A DNA stretch of 64,000 nucleotides, from NCBI RefSeq assembly GCF_964204645.1, contig NC_134034.1, positions 5,513,414 through 5,577,413 of the forward strand, read 5' to 3'. This document shows, in pieces, positions 23,101 through 32,720 of this stretch; within the stretch, counting starts at the first letter, position 1, and the number at the start of each line of letters is the position of its first letter. Made by a program: the position numbers and the translations under genes. The notes beneath the pieces were generated by a model, which was not told where the DNA came from, made no database searches, and was given only the letters and a program-made list of their open reading frames with translations. The stretch comes from Tubulanus polymorphus. Lineage: Eukaryota; Nemertea; Palaeonemertea; Tubulaniformes; Tubulanidae.

Positions 23101-26100
23101 AAATGAGCACTTTTTACACATTTTTGAAGTTTTTGAAGGAAATTTTGAAGACGCTTTGATTAGTTATCTTGATCTTACATATGTATTTGTATCCCCCAAG
23201 GGCCCATCAGCATAATAAATATTGGGTCAATCGGACTCAAGATGGCCGTCTTATGACCTTTTTTGTGGCCAAAAATGTCAATTTTGAACTCCGAGTCCTG
23301 TAGCTTCCTACTGGTTTGCCATTTCTCATTGCAATTTGTGATGGGTATTCTTTGGAAAGGGATCTTTATACCTCCTGAGACAGGTATTATGACACAAATG
23401 GCGGCCTTATTGGTGTCATTAGTACTCATTCGTAGGTGGGAAAAAGTTTTTCCACATTATATTGATACCTAAGCATATTTTGTTTCCATAATCAATTGGA
23501 AAGTTGATGTAAAGATGTAAAGTTTGATGCGATGTGGATCATCGGCATTTGGCATGTTTTGTTTTAATGATATTGCAGCAAAGAAATTTTCTGATAGCAC
23601 AGGCCTTGTTTAACGGTAATTAATATTGACATTAGAATAATGTGATCGCTTGATATATTTAAATTGGTCAAATTGAAACCATTGCCCTTTATTTCAGATG
23701 TTTGAATGATGGGGATTACTTTTGTTCCGTCGCTGACTACTTGAGTTTTGTTATGTCACTAGGTAAGTGAGTTGAGATATGTGTATTTATCACAGCCAAG
23801 TACGCTCAATCTGATCAGTTTAATTCAGATTTATATCAATGGTCTGGCTGATCGATAATCATTCCTATGCTCAAAGCTATTTTAGCACACTCAAACGCAA
23901 TTTCCGTAGCCTCTTATTTTACTACTAATAGGCAAATTGAGCGGATTAATGAAAAACATATTTCATAATTTGTTTTTCTTTATGGTGCGCAAAGTTGAAA
24001 GTCGTGAGTTTCATATTTTTTGAGAAATTTACCAAAAAGGGTCAAAAATTATTTGAGCACGTTTTTTTATGCAGTTTCTTTCAAAGACGAAACCCCTCAA
24101 AATCTAGGTTATATATATTTTGTGTTTACCCGGTTTGACCTAAGCGTGAAGGAAAATGGCGGCACAATTGAATAGATTTTTGATAGATTCTTTTCTTGTT
24201 CAATTTTCAAAGAAGAATTTTTGCATACCGATAGGCCTAGAGCATGACAGACTTTAGCTTCACACAGTTTGGTGAGTAATGCGGAGATTGTTAAGATTTA
24301 ATTTCTACTAAAATAAGAAGATTTCTATTATTCTCAATAATTTCAATAGTACTTCTGATCAGGTTTACTGTACAATTGATAACACACTGAGTCAGCAGAA
24401 TTAATTGATATACATGTAGATGGCAAATGAATTTAATTGTGGATCGAAAAGGGAATAATACCCATGAACCCTTTTACTGCTTCCTTAAGTTTTTTTACCT
24501 TCTTAAGTCTTAAGCATACATGTATATGATATTCTCTGTTGATTCTGGTATTTTGGAATTTTTAAGTCCCAGCGTGCTGTTGCGTTCACTATTCATCCAT
24601 CTAACCGGTCATCTGTTCGTCCATTCATAGATGGGATCCAGTTATTTTGTTAAGTTTTGAAGAGGCGCTTCGAGGGATTGTCTTGATATTGGGTTAATAC
24701 ATGTATTTAACCTAAACACACCTGCAGCCCACAAACTGGCCTGGTCAGGTTCAGGATGGCTGACTGGCGGCAAATAATGTTTGGTTAAATCAGCGGTTAA
24801 ATATTTTTTAAGTTGCCATTGGAAATTTTTGAGGGACGCTTTGATTCAGATCCTGATGTTTTGTATGAAGATGGCCGTAGAAACAGTGGGCAAACAAACA
24901 AAATTTTTAAATGGGTTTTGCAAAAGCAGCGAAATCGATCAGTGCAATAGCACTAGTGGAATGTAGAATTAACACGTCTATTGACAAGTTGACGGTCGGC
25001 TTTTCCTCCACATCAAAGCGCCGGTACCATGTGAGCTGTGAGATAGATGCTAAGCTAACACAAATGATCCATCACGACCCACTGCAGTCCAGCATCCACG
25101 AACAGTGAATAACTACATACACGAAACATGCGAAACACACAGTTTTCAGGGCTGCAAACCCACTTTCCTGACACTTGAACATTCTTACATAGCCTGCTGT
25201 TAACTCATAAGATACGACAATGTAAATAACTACATTCGGTGGAGAGAATCCCACAATAATAACAGAAGAACAAAGTCCGAAAATGTAATTGAAAAGTTAA
25301 GTTCATGAAACAAAGTCATTCATTCATACATTAATTTGAGATTCGGGGAATGACCTTTGATATCAAGAAGGCTTTTTGACATCTAGATTTGATCTAAGTC
25401 AGGAGATTAATTTAGAATGGTATTGGTTTTTAGGACGACGGTACGTAGTACACGTCCTATTGTTATCGTGAAATCCGTCACGTCAAACGATTACGTCCGT
25501 TTAACGCCACGTACGCGTCTGAAACTTTCACAGTCGCTTAAATATGAAAAAAGGAAGGTTCAGTTCGTATATGGTGAATTTTTGTTACTTGGTTAATTGA
25601 ATATTGCCGAAATAAATAAATTGAAATTCTGTAGCGCCACCCATGTCTAGAAGTAAAACTGTATTAGTCTGTGCTTAAAATAGTGCCACGCATACATTTT
25701 TGAAATAGCACTTTACATAGGCCTATTCCATGATTTAGTTGTTTATTTCCGTGTATAGATATCGGGAGATTTATTTTGTCGTTTATTGCCCGAAATTTCC
25801 GTATTTTCTTGGTGTGTGTGTCAGCGGATTAATTGAATGTTTACGCATTGGTGATATGGACTCGGCGAGTACACGTGCTACATCGATTTAACATTAGCTG
25901 CTGTTGAATCGATACTCGTACGTCGAGCAACGCTGATAACTATCTTACTATTACTAGTAAAATAATTAATCGTCATTAATTCTTTTGGACTTTCGCGTCA
26001 GCGATCCGTTTTTAGAGCCCAATTATGTGTATCTAGTTTGCGGCACAGTGATTAGAGCGCGCGTCGATAACATTAGTTACAGTCCCGTAGGCAATATCGC

Positions 26101-29100
26101 CTTATATACTGCGGCGATCACCGTGTATGTCCCAGTAATAGATAATGCGCGTTACGGAGCGGGTCGCGCGTAGGCTACAATCCGCATGCTCGTTATATCA
26201 AAAAGGTCTTGAATTAGCAGAAGAAATATTATTCACGATAACTTTTACTAGAAAAAATTCCTTTTGTGAAATCATTAAAACCTTTAAGTCGGTAACTTAA
26301 TTTCGTCAGTAACTAGTTTTAATTTCGACTGTAGCCATATTAGTTTCACGTTCGGATATTTTCACAAATAGCCCATCCGATTATATAAGCTTTAACCACC
26401 AACGATTAGGTAACTTCTTGTCAGTAACCGGCCTACACCCTCATCGTAGTTGTTTTGTATCATTCTCCTTGATCTATCGAAAATTTTTCAAGTCAAAGAT
26501 TCCCATAATCAATCTTTAAGATATCATGTAAGAATTCTTATGAGACTGCTGGTAAAAATTCATTCTGTTCCACTTGGTCGATCGTTTGACTAGCTCCAGG
26601 GCCTAAGGGTACAGTTAGCAGTTGCCTTTGGTTCAGTCTGTGAACAGCTTCAAATAACTGTGTTAACAGATGGATGTGAAGCTTGTACCCCATGGACTGC
26701 ATGGTCATTGGCCTATGTCATGGGTTCTTGGCGATTGTGCCGAGAGCAGACTGTATCTGATGGTCGTGGTAAGTATAACTTTGATTAAACATGCACCGAT
26801 GGCTAAAATGGTACCTTCGTTTCTCAACCCCTCTAATTGTATGTAAGGCAATATCAATCCATACCGAAAACGATTTCGTTGATCGAGCTTACAATATTTC
26901 GAGCCTCGGGACCTTTTTCCCTCTAGTTTTCAAACTTGCAGGGATGCTAACTGCTCCGTTTGGCCTTAAATCTCTGTAATACCTTAAACTTGCATTATAT
27001 GTTCAACTCTTTGTCTAACAGTGGAACTTCGTTTGGACCTGACTTGCAAATGAGTTTGAAAGGCACTACAGTGTGTAAGCCTTAGCAACCAACCTATTCA
27101 CCCTGAGTTCCACTTTTAATTTCTATTCTCTGTCGTCGTCCTATTAAAAAGTTTCTTTCTAGTTTTAAAATATTTTTTCAGTCATTTCTATCCATCCATC
27201 TGATGATCCTGATGCAAGCATGTCTAACGGTAATTTCGCGAAGTTTAGAATAAGAGGCGCTGACCTCTGGAATCGTAAACAGCTAATACTGGGTGAAGTG
27301 TTGAATTCTTTACAACAATGGCAGAAATGTCTGGATATGAGAGAAATTATCCCAGCATTCATAGCAAAAACAAATGTAAGTTTTCCCAGTGTGCGTCAAT
27401 ATTTGAATGGCAACTTAGTGGAGCAAAATCTTATCAGTAATTGAAATTTGACATATGATCCTATGTGGTTCGAATAATCTCCGGACCCAAATGCACCATA
27501 CCTTTCGTGATAATGTTATCTTCCCCAAAAATGTTTGACAGATCAACAATGTAAATTAACAGTTGATCAATTTTGGTCCACTTTTGATTAAGTTCAAACG
27601 GGCTATTGCATTCATGTGAATGACATATTTTTTTCAGATTAGGGAGTGTTCGCTGTCTTTTTCGTCTGCATTTTCCATTATCAAGCTAGTAACGGCATTA
27701 TTTCGGGAGAATGACGGAAATAAAACCGTGAAGACATTAAGAGCTGTCCCCATAGAAACCATGAATTATCTTCTCATTTCTCTTGCCACAAGTCTCGTCA
27801 CTGAAGAGTTTGATGCCAAGAATCCTCCACTAGAAGCATCATTGATACAAGATATCTGGAATGTCATAGAGGCTGCTTTATCAGCTTCTTTTGATCTACG
27901 ACAAGAATTCATCAGCACTGTGACATCAGTTAATGGTACTTAATTTTGCTTGATATATTCTAATTTCAATTTCAAGTTTTTAATCAAAGTTCATTTCTAC
28001 ATGGATTGTAATTGATGAGCCAATCTATCTGAATCCAGTAATTCTAATTATCACTACTTAATTGCGTGAAACGATTGAGATTTGAGCTTTTCATTCGCTG
28101 CTTGTCGCATTATACTGATTTGAATTAATAGAAAACAATTTACGGCCATGAGTAGCAGCCGATTATAGAGAAAAGCAGTGAAATTGGGAAAGAGGGCAGT
28201 AATAATATGCCTATGGGAATCAGTTTTTGGCCACTTATTCATTAGTTCAAGTCAATAAATTAAAAAACCAATTGGGTGTATATTTTAATGTCACCTACAT
28301 GAAAAATGATATGGTATGTGTGTAACACAGACCTAGCAATTAATATTTATTACAGCGATTTTGAGTTGAGACTTCTGTAGAATTTTTGAGGCACTGTTCT
28401 TACTGAGAAGAATAGTTTTCTTCCTTCTATTTTCCTTGAGGTTATACAGAAGAAATTCGTGGTTACTATGATGCAGTTAACCCTTCGGTGTCTGAGCAAT
28501 GACCGGTAAAACTGCTAATCAGCCTGAACATTTCTATTGTTTTTAGGCCTGTTTCTATAGAACTAGAGCAAATGACATGGTTTCGAGATGAAAGGCTTTT
28601 TCACTATGCAACTGAGCATATATTTATACAATCATGCATTCAAGCATTATCCATTCTCAAGTTCCTGTAAAGCCTAATTTTAAAAAGGGCCTCGTTAAAA
28701 TTTACAGTTGTTTTTGCGAAAATCTGAACGCAAAAATATAAGTTAAAAAAAAAAACCAATCAGAGAGCTAAACTATGGAACGCGATTCATGCAATAAACA
28801 TGACCATTGTTACGATGTAGTCTAATTGCGGCACCGTAGTATATTTTCGACGTGTCTATTTATCATCGCGTCTATTTTTCTGCGACCTGGGTAGTTGGTA
28901 TTTACGTGAAGGTTCCATAGTTAATCGTTAGGTGGCGCCACGGTATCATATATTCAATAAAGTTAGAATCGATTGATGCTTGGTTATTGGAACAAGACCT
29001 AACCCCGAAAAGAAGAAGAAACAAAATATACTGACTACCATAGTATCCTCTCTAACTTGGTGTACATGAGTACTGTAAAAGTAAACCTTGAGCATAACGT

Positions 29101-31837
29101 ATTAGATGGGACCAGCATTTTTTGTCCATTATGTTATGAAATCAGTATTGTATGTATATATAACAGTATCTGTTATATGTATATACTGTATTTTGTCCGT
29201 CATATACATACATATAAAACATACATTTCTTATTGTGGTTTATCTTTCAGTAGATGATGATGTAATGCATGTCTGGTTGTCCATCATGATCCATGTTGTG
29301 AGAGTTGCAGAGAACCCTAGTTATTACAAAGACAGAATATCTGACTGGTTACAATGCATGCACACAATGGTATGTCAACTAGATGTAGTTAAGTTGTCAG
29401 TAAAACATTGAAATGTGACTAAGTAGAAATAGAGTTTATTCAGGGTTTAGGCCCTTTAAAGTTGATACCTGATGATGATGATATGTTGCAGATATATAGT
29501 TGGTGGAATGATAAGCCTCTGTGCAAAAGTTTCAAGGTCACGTGATATTCCATGTGGCCACCAGGAGGTGCTGAATGCATAAAAGAATGATGATTTCAGA
29601 TCATCTAATAAACGCGACATATTTTATCATGTATCCTGGGTTGGGATCGGGGCAGACGAGATGCCACCCCTATTGAAAATGAAGGTTATCGGTACCAATT
29701 ATTGTCGCCAGGGCAGCCATTTTGAATTTCTAGTTAGCACGATGCAGCCAATAATTCTTGATGGATTTCCATGAAACTTGGTGTGAGTATTGGGACAGGT
29801 AAGCTGTCGCCCCTATTGAAAATGGAGGTCATCTGCCTTAAAATTTTACCACCCGGGTATAGGCCCTTCAAAGTTGATACCTGATAATGAAGACATGTTG
29901 CAGGTAATCTTGAATTTCTTGGTTAGCACAATACAGCCTACAATTCTTGATGGATTTTTATGAAGCTCAGTGCCAGAGTTGGGACAGGCGAGATATCTAC
30001 CCCTATTTAAAATAGAGGTTATCGGCCATCAAATATGGCCACTAGGGCAGCCATCTTTATTAATTCTTGTTAATGCGATACAGCCTATAATTATGTCACC
30101 ACAGTAGGGCGTGATCTACGATTTTGCTCAGCGCTTTTTCACTTGCTAGAGTTGGCGTTCTACACACTTGAAATTATGTGCAGTTTCCTTGAAAGTCGAT
30201 AGCTATAATTGATTAGGTCCCAGCGGCGTAGCTACCGGTGCGGTTGGTCTGGCATATGTCGGACCAATAATTACCACGGTAGTTCTTCTGATTCGTTCAA
30301 ATTTGCATGAACTGCCCCCCTCTTGCACTCTTCCCCCGGTTCTACGCGTTCATCAATTCCCTCGACTGCCAATTGATGCACACTCCAAACCCTAAGTGCA
30401 CGGCGCATAGGCAATGATTTATTTATATTATATGTCTGACCAATAATTATTTGGTTGCTACTCTCCTGGGTCCAGGGATAAATCGCAAATTAGCTTTCTT
30501 GCTGTTCCAATATGGCCACCATCGTGGACATCTTGAATATATTGTTAGCACTCTATATACTTCAAATTACGTGCGATTTTCTTGATAGTTGGTACAGTAG
30601 AATCCTCTCAACTTGAATCCTAATAAGTCGAAAATCCGTTCAACAAATTTTTTTTCTGTCTCCTATGTCAAACCCTACATTTGAACTACCCTACTCGAAG
30701 TTGTTCAACTCGAATATTCGTTCAACTCGAATCATTTTTTACCAAAATTATGTTCAAACTCCTCTCAACTCGAACGTCTTAACGACCTCCCGGCAGCAAA
30801 CACAAGTATCGGTTAAAACATGCTTGTGTTTACTGCTTTGATTGGTAGTTTACCGGAAGAAGACAAAACATCACTCATGGAGAAATTCAGTCATTCAGTA
30901 TGTACACAATCTCCAGTTGGGTTAGGGATCCTAGAACCCGAAAATTAACGGCCCGTTGCCCGTTCTCATTTGAATTTTATCAATACCTCAAAATTTGTTA
31001 TTTTGGCTGTATCGGCTCTCAGACCTTCTAAAATCTTCTGTATCCTACAGCAAGAACAAGAAATTCAAGGATTAAATTCAAACATAAGCACTTTAATCCT
31101 GGGGAAATCATGCTTTTGGCTGCTAGGCCAGAATCTTAGCTACACGTTGAAGTCCTTTTCGCCCCATATACCAAACATGGAGGTCATCAGCTATCAAATA
31201 TAGCCACCAGGGCAGTCGATTTTAATTTCTCATTTTTAGCCCACTTGGGACTTAAGTCACAGCAGTCTATTGCGTTCACTTTTCGTCCGTCCGTCCGTCC
31301 GTCCGTAGTAATTTTGGGAAGTTTTGAAGACGCTTCAAGGTAATGTCTTGATATTTGGTTTATACACGTATCTACCTTAGACACATCTTCAGCCCATAGA
31401 CTGGCCCTGACAGATTCAAGATGGCCGACTGATGGGTATTCTTGGGAAAAGGATCTCTTATACCCGAGACAGGTATATTTGATCAGGCAATTATGAGCGC
31501 AATTGGCGGCCATCTCGGTGTCATCAGTACTCATTCGTAAGTGGGAAAAAGTTTTTCCACATTATATTGATACTTAAGCCTTAAGCATATTTTGTTACCA
31601 AAATCAATTGGAAAGTTGCAGCTCATGACAAAAATTTTTTGGTTTTTAGGCATGTACTGTATCCAATAGGGTTGGCACCGAGTGGACTTGGTTTTTGGTT
31701 TCATATCCTAGTGAATCGATGATACTTGATTAAGGATTTTTTTTTTTTTGTTATGTTTTCAGACTAAGCAAACTGTGTCACCTGATGTGGAAAAATTACG
31801 CAGTCATTTGGAATATGAAATTTCGATTGTCTCATGA
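2109..31837 (+). CDS. TEX10: TEX10 (Ipi1 homologue), 15 coding exons
   Basis: Spliced gene; coding exons 2109-2297, 3372-4030, 5187-5326, 6097-6206, 18418-18546, 18955-19141, 19942-20068, 21227-21408, 22592-22760, 23698-23762, 26622-26768, 27182-27375, 27638-27935, 29251-29369, 31763-31837. All have GT/AG borders and every phase matches the next, giving 929 codons, about the length I recall for vertebrate TEX10. The N-terminus is basic (KKDFQKVKLKVG), followed by the Ipi1-type region (DLLSKIQHYN, DKDAAVRKATLKLY, AMTHIYDDVQMDSL, QKWRRKVLERL) and helical HEAT-like repeats to the C-terminus. In the family, Ipi1/TEX10 works with Rix1/PELP1 and WDR18 in nuclear 60S pre-ribosome maturation. Exon 11 is the least certain: its acceptor lacks a good pyrimidine tract. 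Intron 4 is swollen to 12.2 kb by nested retroelements. Confidence 0.92.
2298..3371 (+). other. TEX10 intron 1 with 34-bp tandem repeat
   Basis: No gene. It holds three perfect-period 34-bp units at 2635-2736 (each with GCACTATGGATCGCC-like start and CGGGGAAT-like end) and a second, scrambled cluster of GCGCTATGGATCGC-like pieces at 3068-3238. Short frames here are chance. Confidence 0.7.
2635..2736. repeat. 34-bp tandem repeat, three units
   Basis: Units start at 2635, 2669 and 2703, each exactly 34 bases. The conserved parts are GCRCTWTGGATCGCC and ACGGGGAAT. GC-rich compared with its surroundings. Confidence 0.8.
4403..4968. mobile_element. MITE with 24-bp terminal inverted repeats
   Basis: The left end, CGTATTTTCTGGCGATTAAG, is mirrored at 4944-4967 by a segment whose complement reads CGTATTTTCCGGCTAATAAG; both continue into CCGA. 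Flanking TA dinucleotides (4401-4402; 4969-4970) fit a TA-targeting Tc1/mariner-type element. CCAATAAGCCGA is repeated inside both ends. The 566-bp interior has no open frame, so it is non-autonomous. It lies in TEX10 intron 2. Confidence 0.75.
5030..5186 (+). repeat. Dispersed-repeat fragment forming the 3' end of TEX10 intron 2
   Basis: GGAATCCAGTTATTGTGTTG, AATTGTCAGATTGTCAAGCA and GTCCCTGGACCTCTAGTCTT match, with substitutions, blocks of dispersed repeats at 22.9, 24.6 and 1.2 kb. The acceptor AG of exon 3 (5185-5186) lies at the edge of this fragment. Confidence 0.6.
6335..6560. repeat. Second copy of the CACCAGGGGGCG tandem repeat
   Basis: One full unit and the start of another, recognisably the family at 645-1200: TTGCTAAGTTGTAGCTCATG, TCTATGATTGTGGTGAATTT and GGTCACCAGGGGGCGTTGAA. 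It directly precedes the LINE. Confidence 0.75.
6796..7992 (+). pseudogene. LINE ORF1: CCHC zinc knuckles plus SGNH-esterase-like domain
   Basis: Frame 6796-7560 encodes a nucleic-acid-binding protein with two cysteine knuckles near 7227-7362 (CQLCRSSDHKFYNC and CGECKSPNHVVRDC). From about 7508 the coding signal moves one frame over to AIVHLGTNDVNRY, whose GTND resembles SGNH-hydrolase block III, then returns at about 7615 to the first frame and ends with DKNGIHLNELG (the D..H block V). An esterase in ORF1 is known in CR1-clade LINEs. The two frameshifts nearly cancel, so this looks like a recently decayed gene. The true start is not clear: the listed start codon is TTG inside the frame. Confidence 0.7.
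8158..8598 (+). pseudogene. LINE ORF2, N-terminal half of AP-type endonuclease
   Basis: SNVRSARKNFDSL, IIGLSETWTDSNV, GGGGVGLLINN and, after a frameshift near 8460, RKLIIGVLYRASDSD and VILMGDYNIDF are the standard blocks of the apurinic-type endonuclease of LINEs (catalytic E in SETW; D and N in GDYN). The frame is cut at 8599 by the DIRS insertion and resumes at 14604. Confidence 0.8.
8599..8740 (+). repeat. DIRS left inverted terminal repeat
   Basis: From ACCCTTTCCTATGG (about 8620) to CCGCCATCTTTTT (about 8737) it matches the reverse complement of 14446-14560 with only a few mismatches; the outermost 21 bases differ between the two ends and are each copied into the internal complementary region. 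Confidence 0.9.
8939..11163 (+). pseudogene. DIRS gag-like ORF, frameshifted
   Basis: It starts at ATG 8939 with a Pro-rich leader and a Cys/His cluster (CGHLFGAWDNHDSCASCW; CKICEVW) typical of DIRS gag. Coding signal then hops frames: about 9136-9384 (VPTDVSNPVSYRKEERSPV), 9400-9962 (Arg/Ser-rich SRSRSRSRYCHRSRHDR), 10024-10434 (MPFRAMISEFFVKHGATRAK; PDSDLNVLRESS), 10418-10870 (LDNLTRVGSFQDMALKVLTG; LRAPLGTSSRLFSGW), and a Gly/Ser-rich tail ending at 11163 (GAYRGKGKAPKRGSSF). At least four frame changes; these are most simply decay or sequencing indels. Confidence 0.65.
11100..12650 (+). CDS. DIRS reverse transcriptase and RNase H region
   Basis: This is one uninterrupted part of a 1079-codon open frame (10418-13657). 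RT blocks are in order: LIDLSSLNRHLD-like (TVIDLSSLNRHLDIPRFRM), WAASLDLKDAYFQVPIHP, FRSLPFGLNTAPWVFTKLV, the active site FVYLDDWLIV near 11764-11793, and QQFTYLGMDFD. RNase H follows with its acidic residues in VFTDASHQGWG, INFLEMLAVWKAL, VWLATDNSTV and GKRNVMADALS. All key catalytic residues are present, so this domain looks intact although the rest of the element is damaged. Confidence 0.92.
12650..13060 (+). pseudogene. DIRS methyltransferase-like region, broken
   Basis: In the frame of 12665-12770 it reads PLLDLFATRFNRRCPLFVSP; it continues one frame over (12765-12899) as VDAFSLDWSGMHAYAFPP and IVLVAPCWPA, meets TAG at 12900-12902 and continues as KWFLPLLNLLCDNPRILPN. This is the position of the DAM-like methyltransferase domain of DIRS1 elements. 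Two frameshifts and one stop. Confidence 0.65.
12985..14079 (+). pseudogene. DIRS tyrosine recombinase, broken
   Basis: N-terminal core-binding part: STSTIYDAKWSHFADWC, SPSVAQLADFLLHLF, IKGYRSAISHTLRASG. Catalytic part: first Arg in LACSARRSEIHALSV (about 13500-13545), then a short deletion and frame change at about 13600-13635, RALCFYLDRSASRRG, the H-x-x-R box SHQVRSMATSCAAFSG (about 13818-13865), and WNSPSTFTSF followed by TAA at 13927-13929 and LRDVSGQLGS. In related recombinases the residue at that TAA is the nucleophilic tyrosine. The frame continues open to a TAG at 14077-14079. Confidence 0.85.
14287..14384 (+). repeat. DIRS internal complementary region
   Basis: 14287-14327 is an exact reverse complement of the left end of the element, and about 14325-14384 is a reverse complement of the right end with one mismatch. 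The two halves share AAT/ATT at the junction, so this segment is an antisense copy of the end-to-end circle junction. In DIRS1 such a region is thought to template completion of the ends during replication. Confidence 0.9.
14440..14603 (-). repeat. DIRS right inverted terminal repeat
   Basis: Reverse complement of the left repeat, with an outer extension ending CCAAAAATTGTAAT that is specific to the right end. Last AAT at 14601-14603. Confidence 0.9.
14604..16948 (+). pseudogene. LINE ORF2 remainder: endonuclease end, reverse transcriptase, C-terminus
   Basis: After the DIRS element the endonuclease continues (LPTRVTEHSATVIDNILI). The reverse transcriptase at 15458-16948 is in one frame: PIFKTGDRTIFSNYHPIS, RSTASALTSITD, DLSKAFDTFNHKIL, GVPQGSILG, FADDSNF (active site at about 16130-16141), then the C-terminal region to SSKY. 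It is broken by TAA near 15950 and TGA at 16127-16129, immediately before FADD, and by frameshifts upstream (near 14740 and 15240-15460). Confidence 0.88.
17231..18417 (+). other. Rest of TEX10 intron 4, no gene seen
   Basis: AT-rich sequence after the LINE tail. No open frame with recognisable protein content; it ends in a normal acceptor (TTGTTTCAG) before exon 5. Confidence 0.5.
18640..18700 (-). repeat. tRNA-derived SINE-like fragment
   Basis: The minus strand contains ATCAGGTTCGAATCCC, a Pol III B-box-like stretch shared with 55.6 kb. No intact tRNA cloverleaf. Confidence 0.35.
19630..19860 (+). repeat. tRNA-derived SINE-like repeat
   Basis: TTTGGAGCGTTCAACTCGGG...CCAGGTCGTGGGTA resembles the D-arm to T-arm of a tRNA-type head, followed by a body with GTCCCCGGGCAAGACACTTC, a block common in animal SINE tails. 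In TEX10 intron 6. Confidence 0.45.
22250..22290 (+). repeat. Short repeat shared with 55.7 kb
   Basis: GCTTAGATG...TCATTATTAGCCAATCAGAAAT is also present at 55688-55725 next to a B-box-like element, so both probably belong to one SINE family. Confidence 0.4.
22868..23515 (+). repeat. Long dispersed repeat, best copy
   Basis: Begins TAGCCCACTTGGGACTTAAG and runs through GTCCGTCCGTAGATGGAATC, ATTTGGGTTACACATGTATC, CAGATTCAAGGTGGCTGACT, AAGGGATCTTTATACC and TTTTTCCACATTATATTGAT. Other copies or pieces: 31225-31640 (internally deleted), 24555-24790, starts at 4074 and 6276, 5030-5186. No open frame; probably non-autonomous. In TEX10 intron 9. Confidence 0.7.
23763..26621 (+). other. TEX10 intron 10
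   Basis: Contains a partial dispersed repeat (24555-24790) and, at 25240-25290, a fragment (GAGAGAATCCCACAATAATA...AAGTCCGAAAATG) of the palindromic element found complete at 42957-43133. Remaining sequence unrecognised; a 62-codon frame near 26 kb has no support. Confidence 0.5.
26622..26768 (+). CDS. TEX10: TEX10 exon 11 (least certain exon)
   Basis: Chosen because a 147-base open stretch with a strong GTAAGT donor bridges exon 10 and exon 12 in matching phase. The acceptor (TTAGCAG) has a poor pyrimidine tract; two other AGs upstream lead to an early stop in the needed phase. The protein segment (VAFGSVCEQLQITVLTDG...MGSWRLC) is not one I can match to TEX10 by motif. Skipping it would also keep the frame, because exons 10 and 12 meet in the same phase. 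Confidence 0.55.
27936..29250 (+). other. TEX10 intron 13, no gene seen
   Basis: AT-rich; no recognisable repeat family apart from simple A-runs near 28745. Ends in TATCTTTCAG before exon 14. Confidence 0.4.
29440..30110. repeat. Dispersed-repeat mosaic in TEX10 intron 14
   Basis: Two rounds of GTTGATACCTGATRATGA-like, ATGTTGCAG, GTTAGCACRATRCAGCC and AATTCTTGATGGATTT blocks, with CCACCAGGAGGTGCTGAAT at 29559-29577 and CAGGGCAGCCAT blocks. Non-coding. Confidence 0.6.
30594..30780. repeat. Diverged Tigger/pogo-like MITE fragment
   Basis: ACAGTAGAATCCTCTCAACT resembles the CAGTGGAACCTCGTTACAAC termini at 31.98 and 49.0 kb; repeated TTCAACTCGAAT blocks follow. No right end was assigned with certainty. 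Confidence 0.4.
31225..31640 (+). repeat. Long dispersed repeat, internally deleted copy
   Basis: Starts TAGCCCACTTGGGACTTAAG, carries a (GTCC)n run near 31287-31305, and ends with the TTTTTCCACATTATATTGAT and AATCAATTGGAAAGTTGCAG blocks. About 120 bases upstream of TEX10 exon 15. Confidence 0.7.
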
Positions 31838-31975
31838 TTTTCTGAAAAATAGATATAAGCCAGAAAAATTTAGATGTGTTGTTTTATTTTTTTTCGGTAA
31901 CGTGAAGGGAAAACTATGTTCTATCAGAAATTAGATTTATTGATTCTGAAAAGTTACCGAGAATTTGAGAATAAC

Positions 31976-32135
31976 AGTAGAACCTCGTGACAACTCGGAT
32001 ACAAGAATTCAGCGGATATAACAAATATAGAATCTTGTCCCAAGACAACTTCATACTGGATATAACAACTATCGATCATAACGAACATATTTTTAGGTCA
32101 CGTGAAATTCGCTGTAAAGAGGTTACACTGTATGA
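31976..32135. mobile_element. Tigger/pogo-like MITE
   Basis: Left end ACAGTAGAACCTCGTGACAA, right end (complement) CAGTGTAACCTCTTTACAGC; interior has GGATATAACAAATATAGAAT and TTGTCCCAAG, shared with the copy at 49014-49163. TA at both borders. Confidence 0.6.
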
Positions 32136-32271
32136 GTTTTTGCAAAATACGCTCCGATTCAAGTTGAATCAACTGGAAGATGGTATCAATGTTTACAACC
32201 CCACTAGTGTGCATTGTTGCTATAAATATTTGAATGAGTAACGTCATATAAATCGATGCTTGACCTAGTTT

Positions 32272-32348
32272 CATGACATCACAGGGAAAGCCCTTCAGAA
32301 GGGCATCACTTGGAAATCCCTCTAGAAGGGCTTTCCCAGTGACATCAT
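32272..32348. mobile_element. Small foldback element with 24-bp inverted arms
   Basis: ATGACATCACAGGGAAAGCCCTTC and the reverse complement of its right arm (ATGATGTCACTGGGAAAGCCCTTC) agree at 21 of 24 positions, with about 29 bases between. A second small inverted repeat (CCCTTCAGAAGGG) is nested in the left part. Confidence 0.6.
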
Positions 32349-32523
32349 TATAGAGACTTGTGATTCGTAAGGAAAACCAATTATATCAATGTATATCAGC
32401 TAAGTTGAACATAATGCACCATGATCATCTTTATCAGCTGTTTGCAAATCCAAGAACAAATCGATTTTTGTGCTCAAAACTAAAATGTACTTAGTTGATC
32501 CTACTGGACCAATTGTCCTTTAT

Positions 32524-32720
32524 TTTATTTGCTCAATTCAATTCAATTCAATAGATTTATTTGCATAGAATACAATATGTAAACATATATACAATCTACA
32601 CAGGCCTAGCAAAGCCAGAAAGGCCGCTTAACGCTAGTACCCATACAAAAAATCAAACAAAGTACCGTAACAAAAATACACACAAATTATACAAATATGA
32701 TTAACAAAATGACTCAGCAG
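32524..32720 (-). mobile_element. 5'-truncated LINE 3' tail
   Basis: On the minus strand it reads as a diverged LINE 3' end: a GGCCTTTCTGGCTTTGCTAG block, ATGCAAATAAATCTATTGAA, then (GAATT)n. The LINE at 6.6-17.2 kb has the analogous GCCAACTTTGGCTTTTCC and ATGCAAAATAAACTTAACTT. Confidence 0.5.

Noticed and set aside
25985-26173. 62-codon frame in TEX10 intron 10
   Set aside because: No splice borders in phase with the gene and no recognisable domain.
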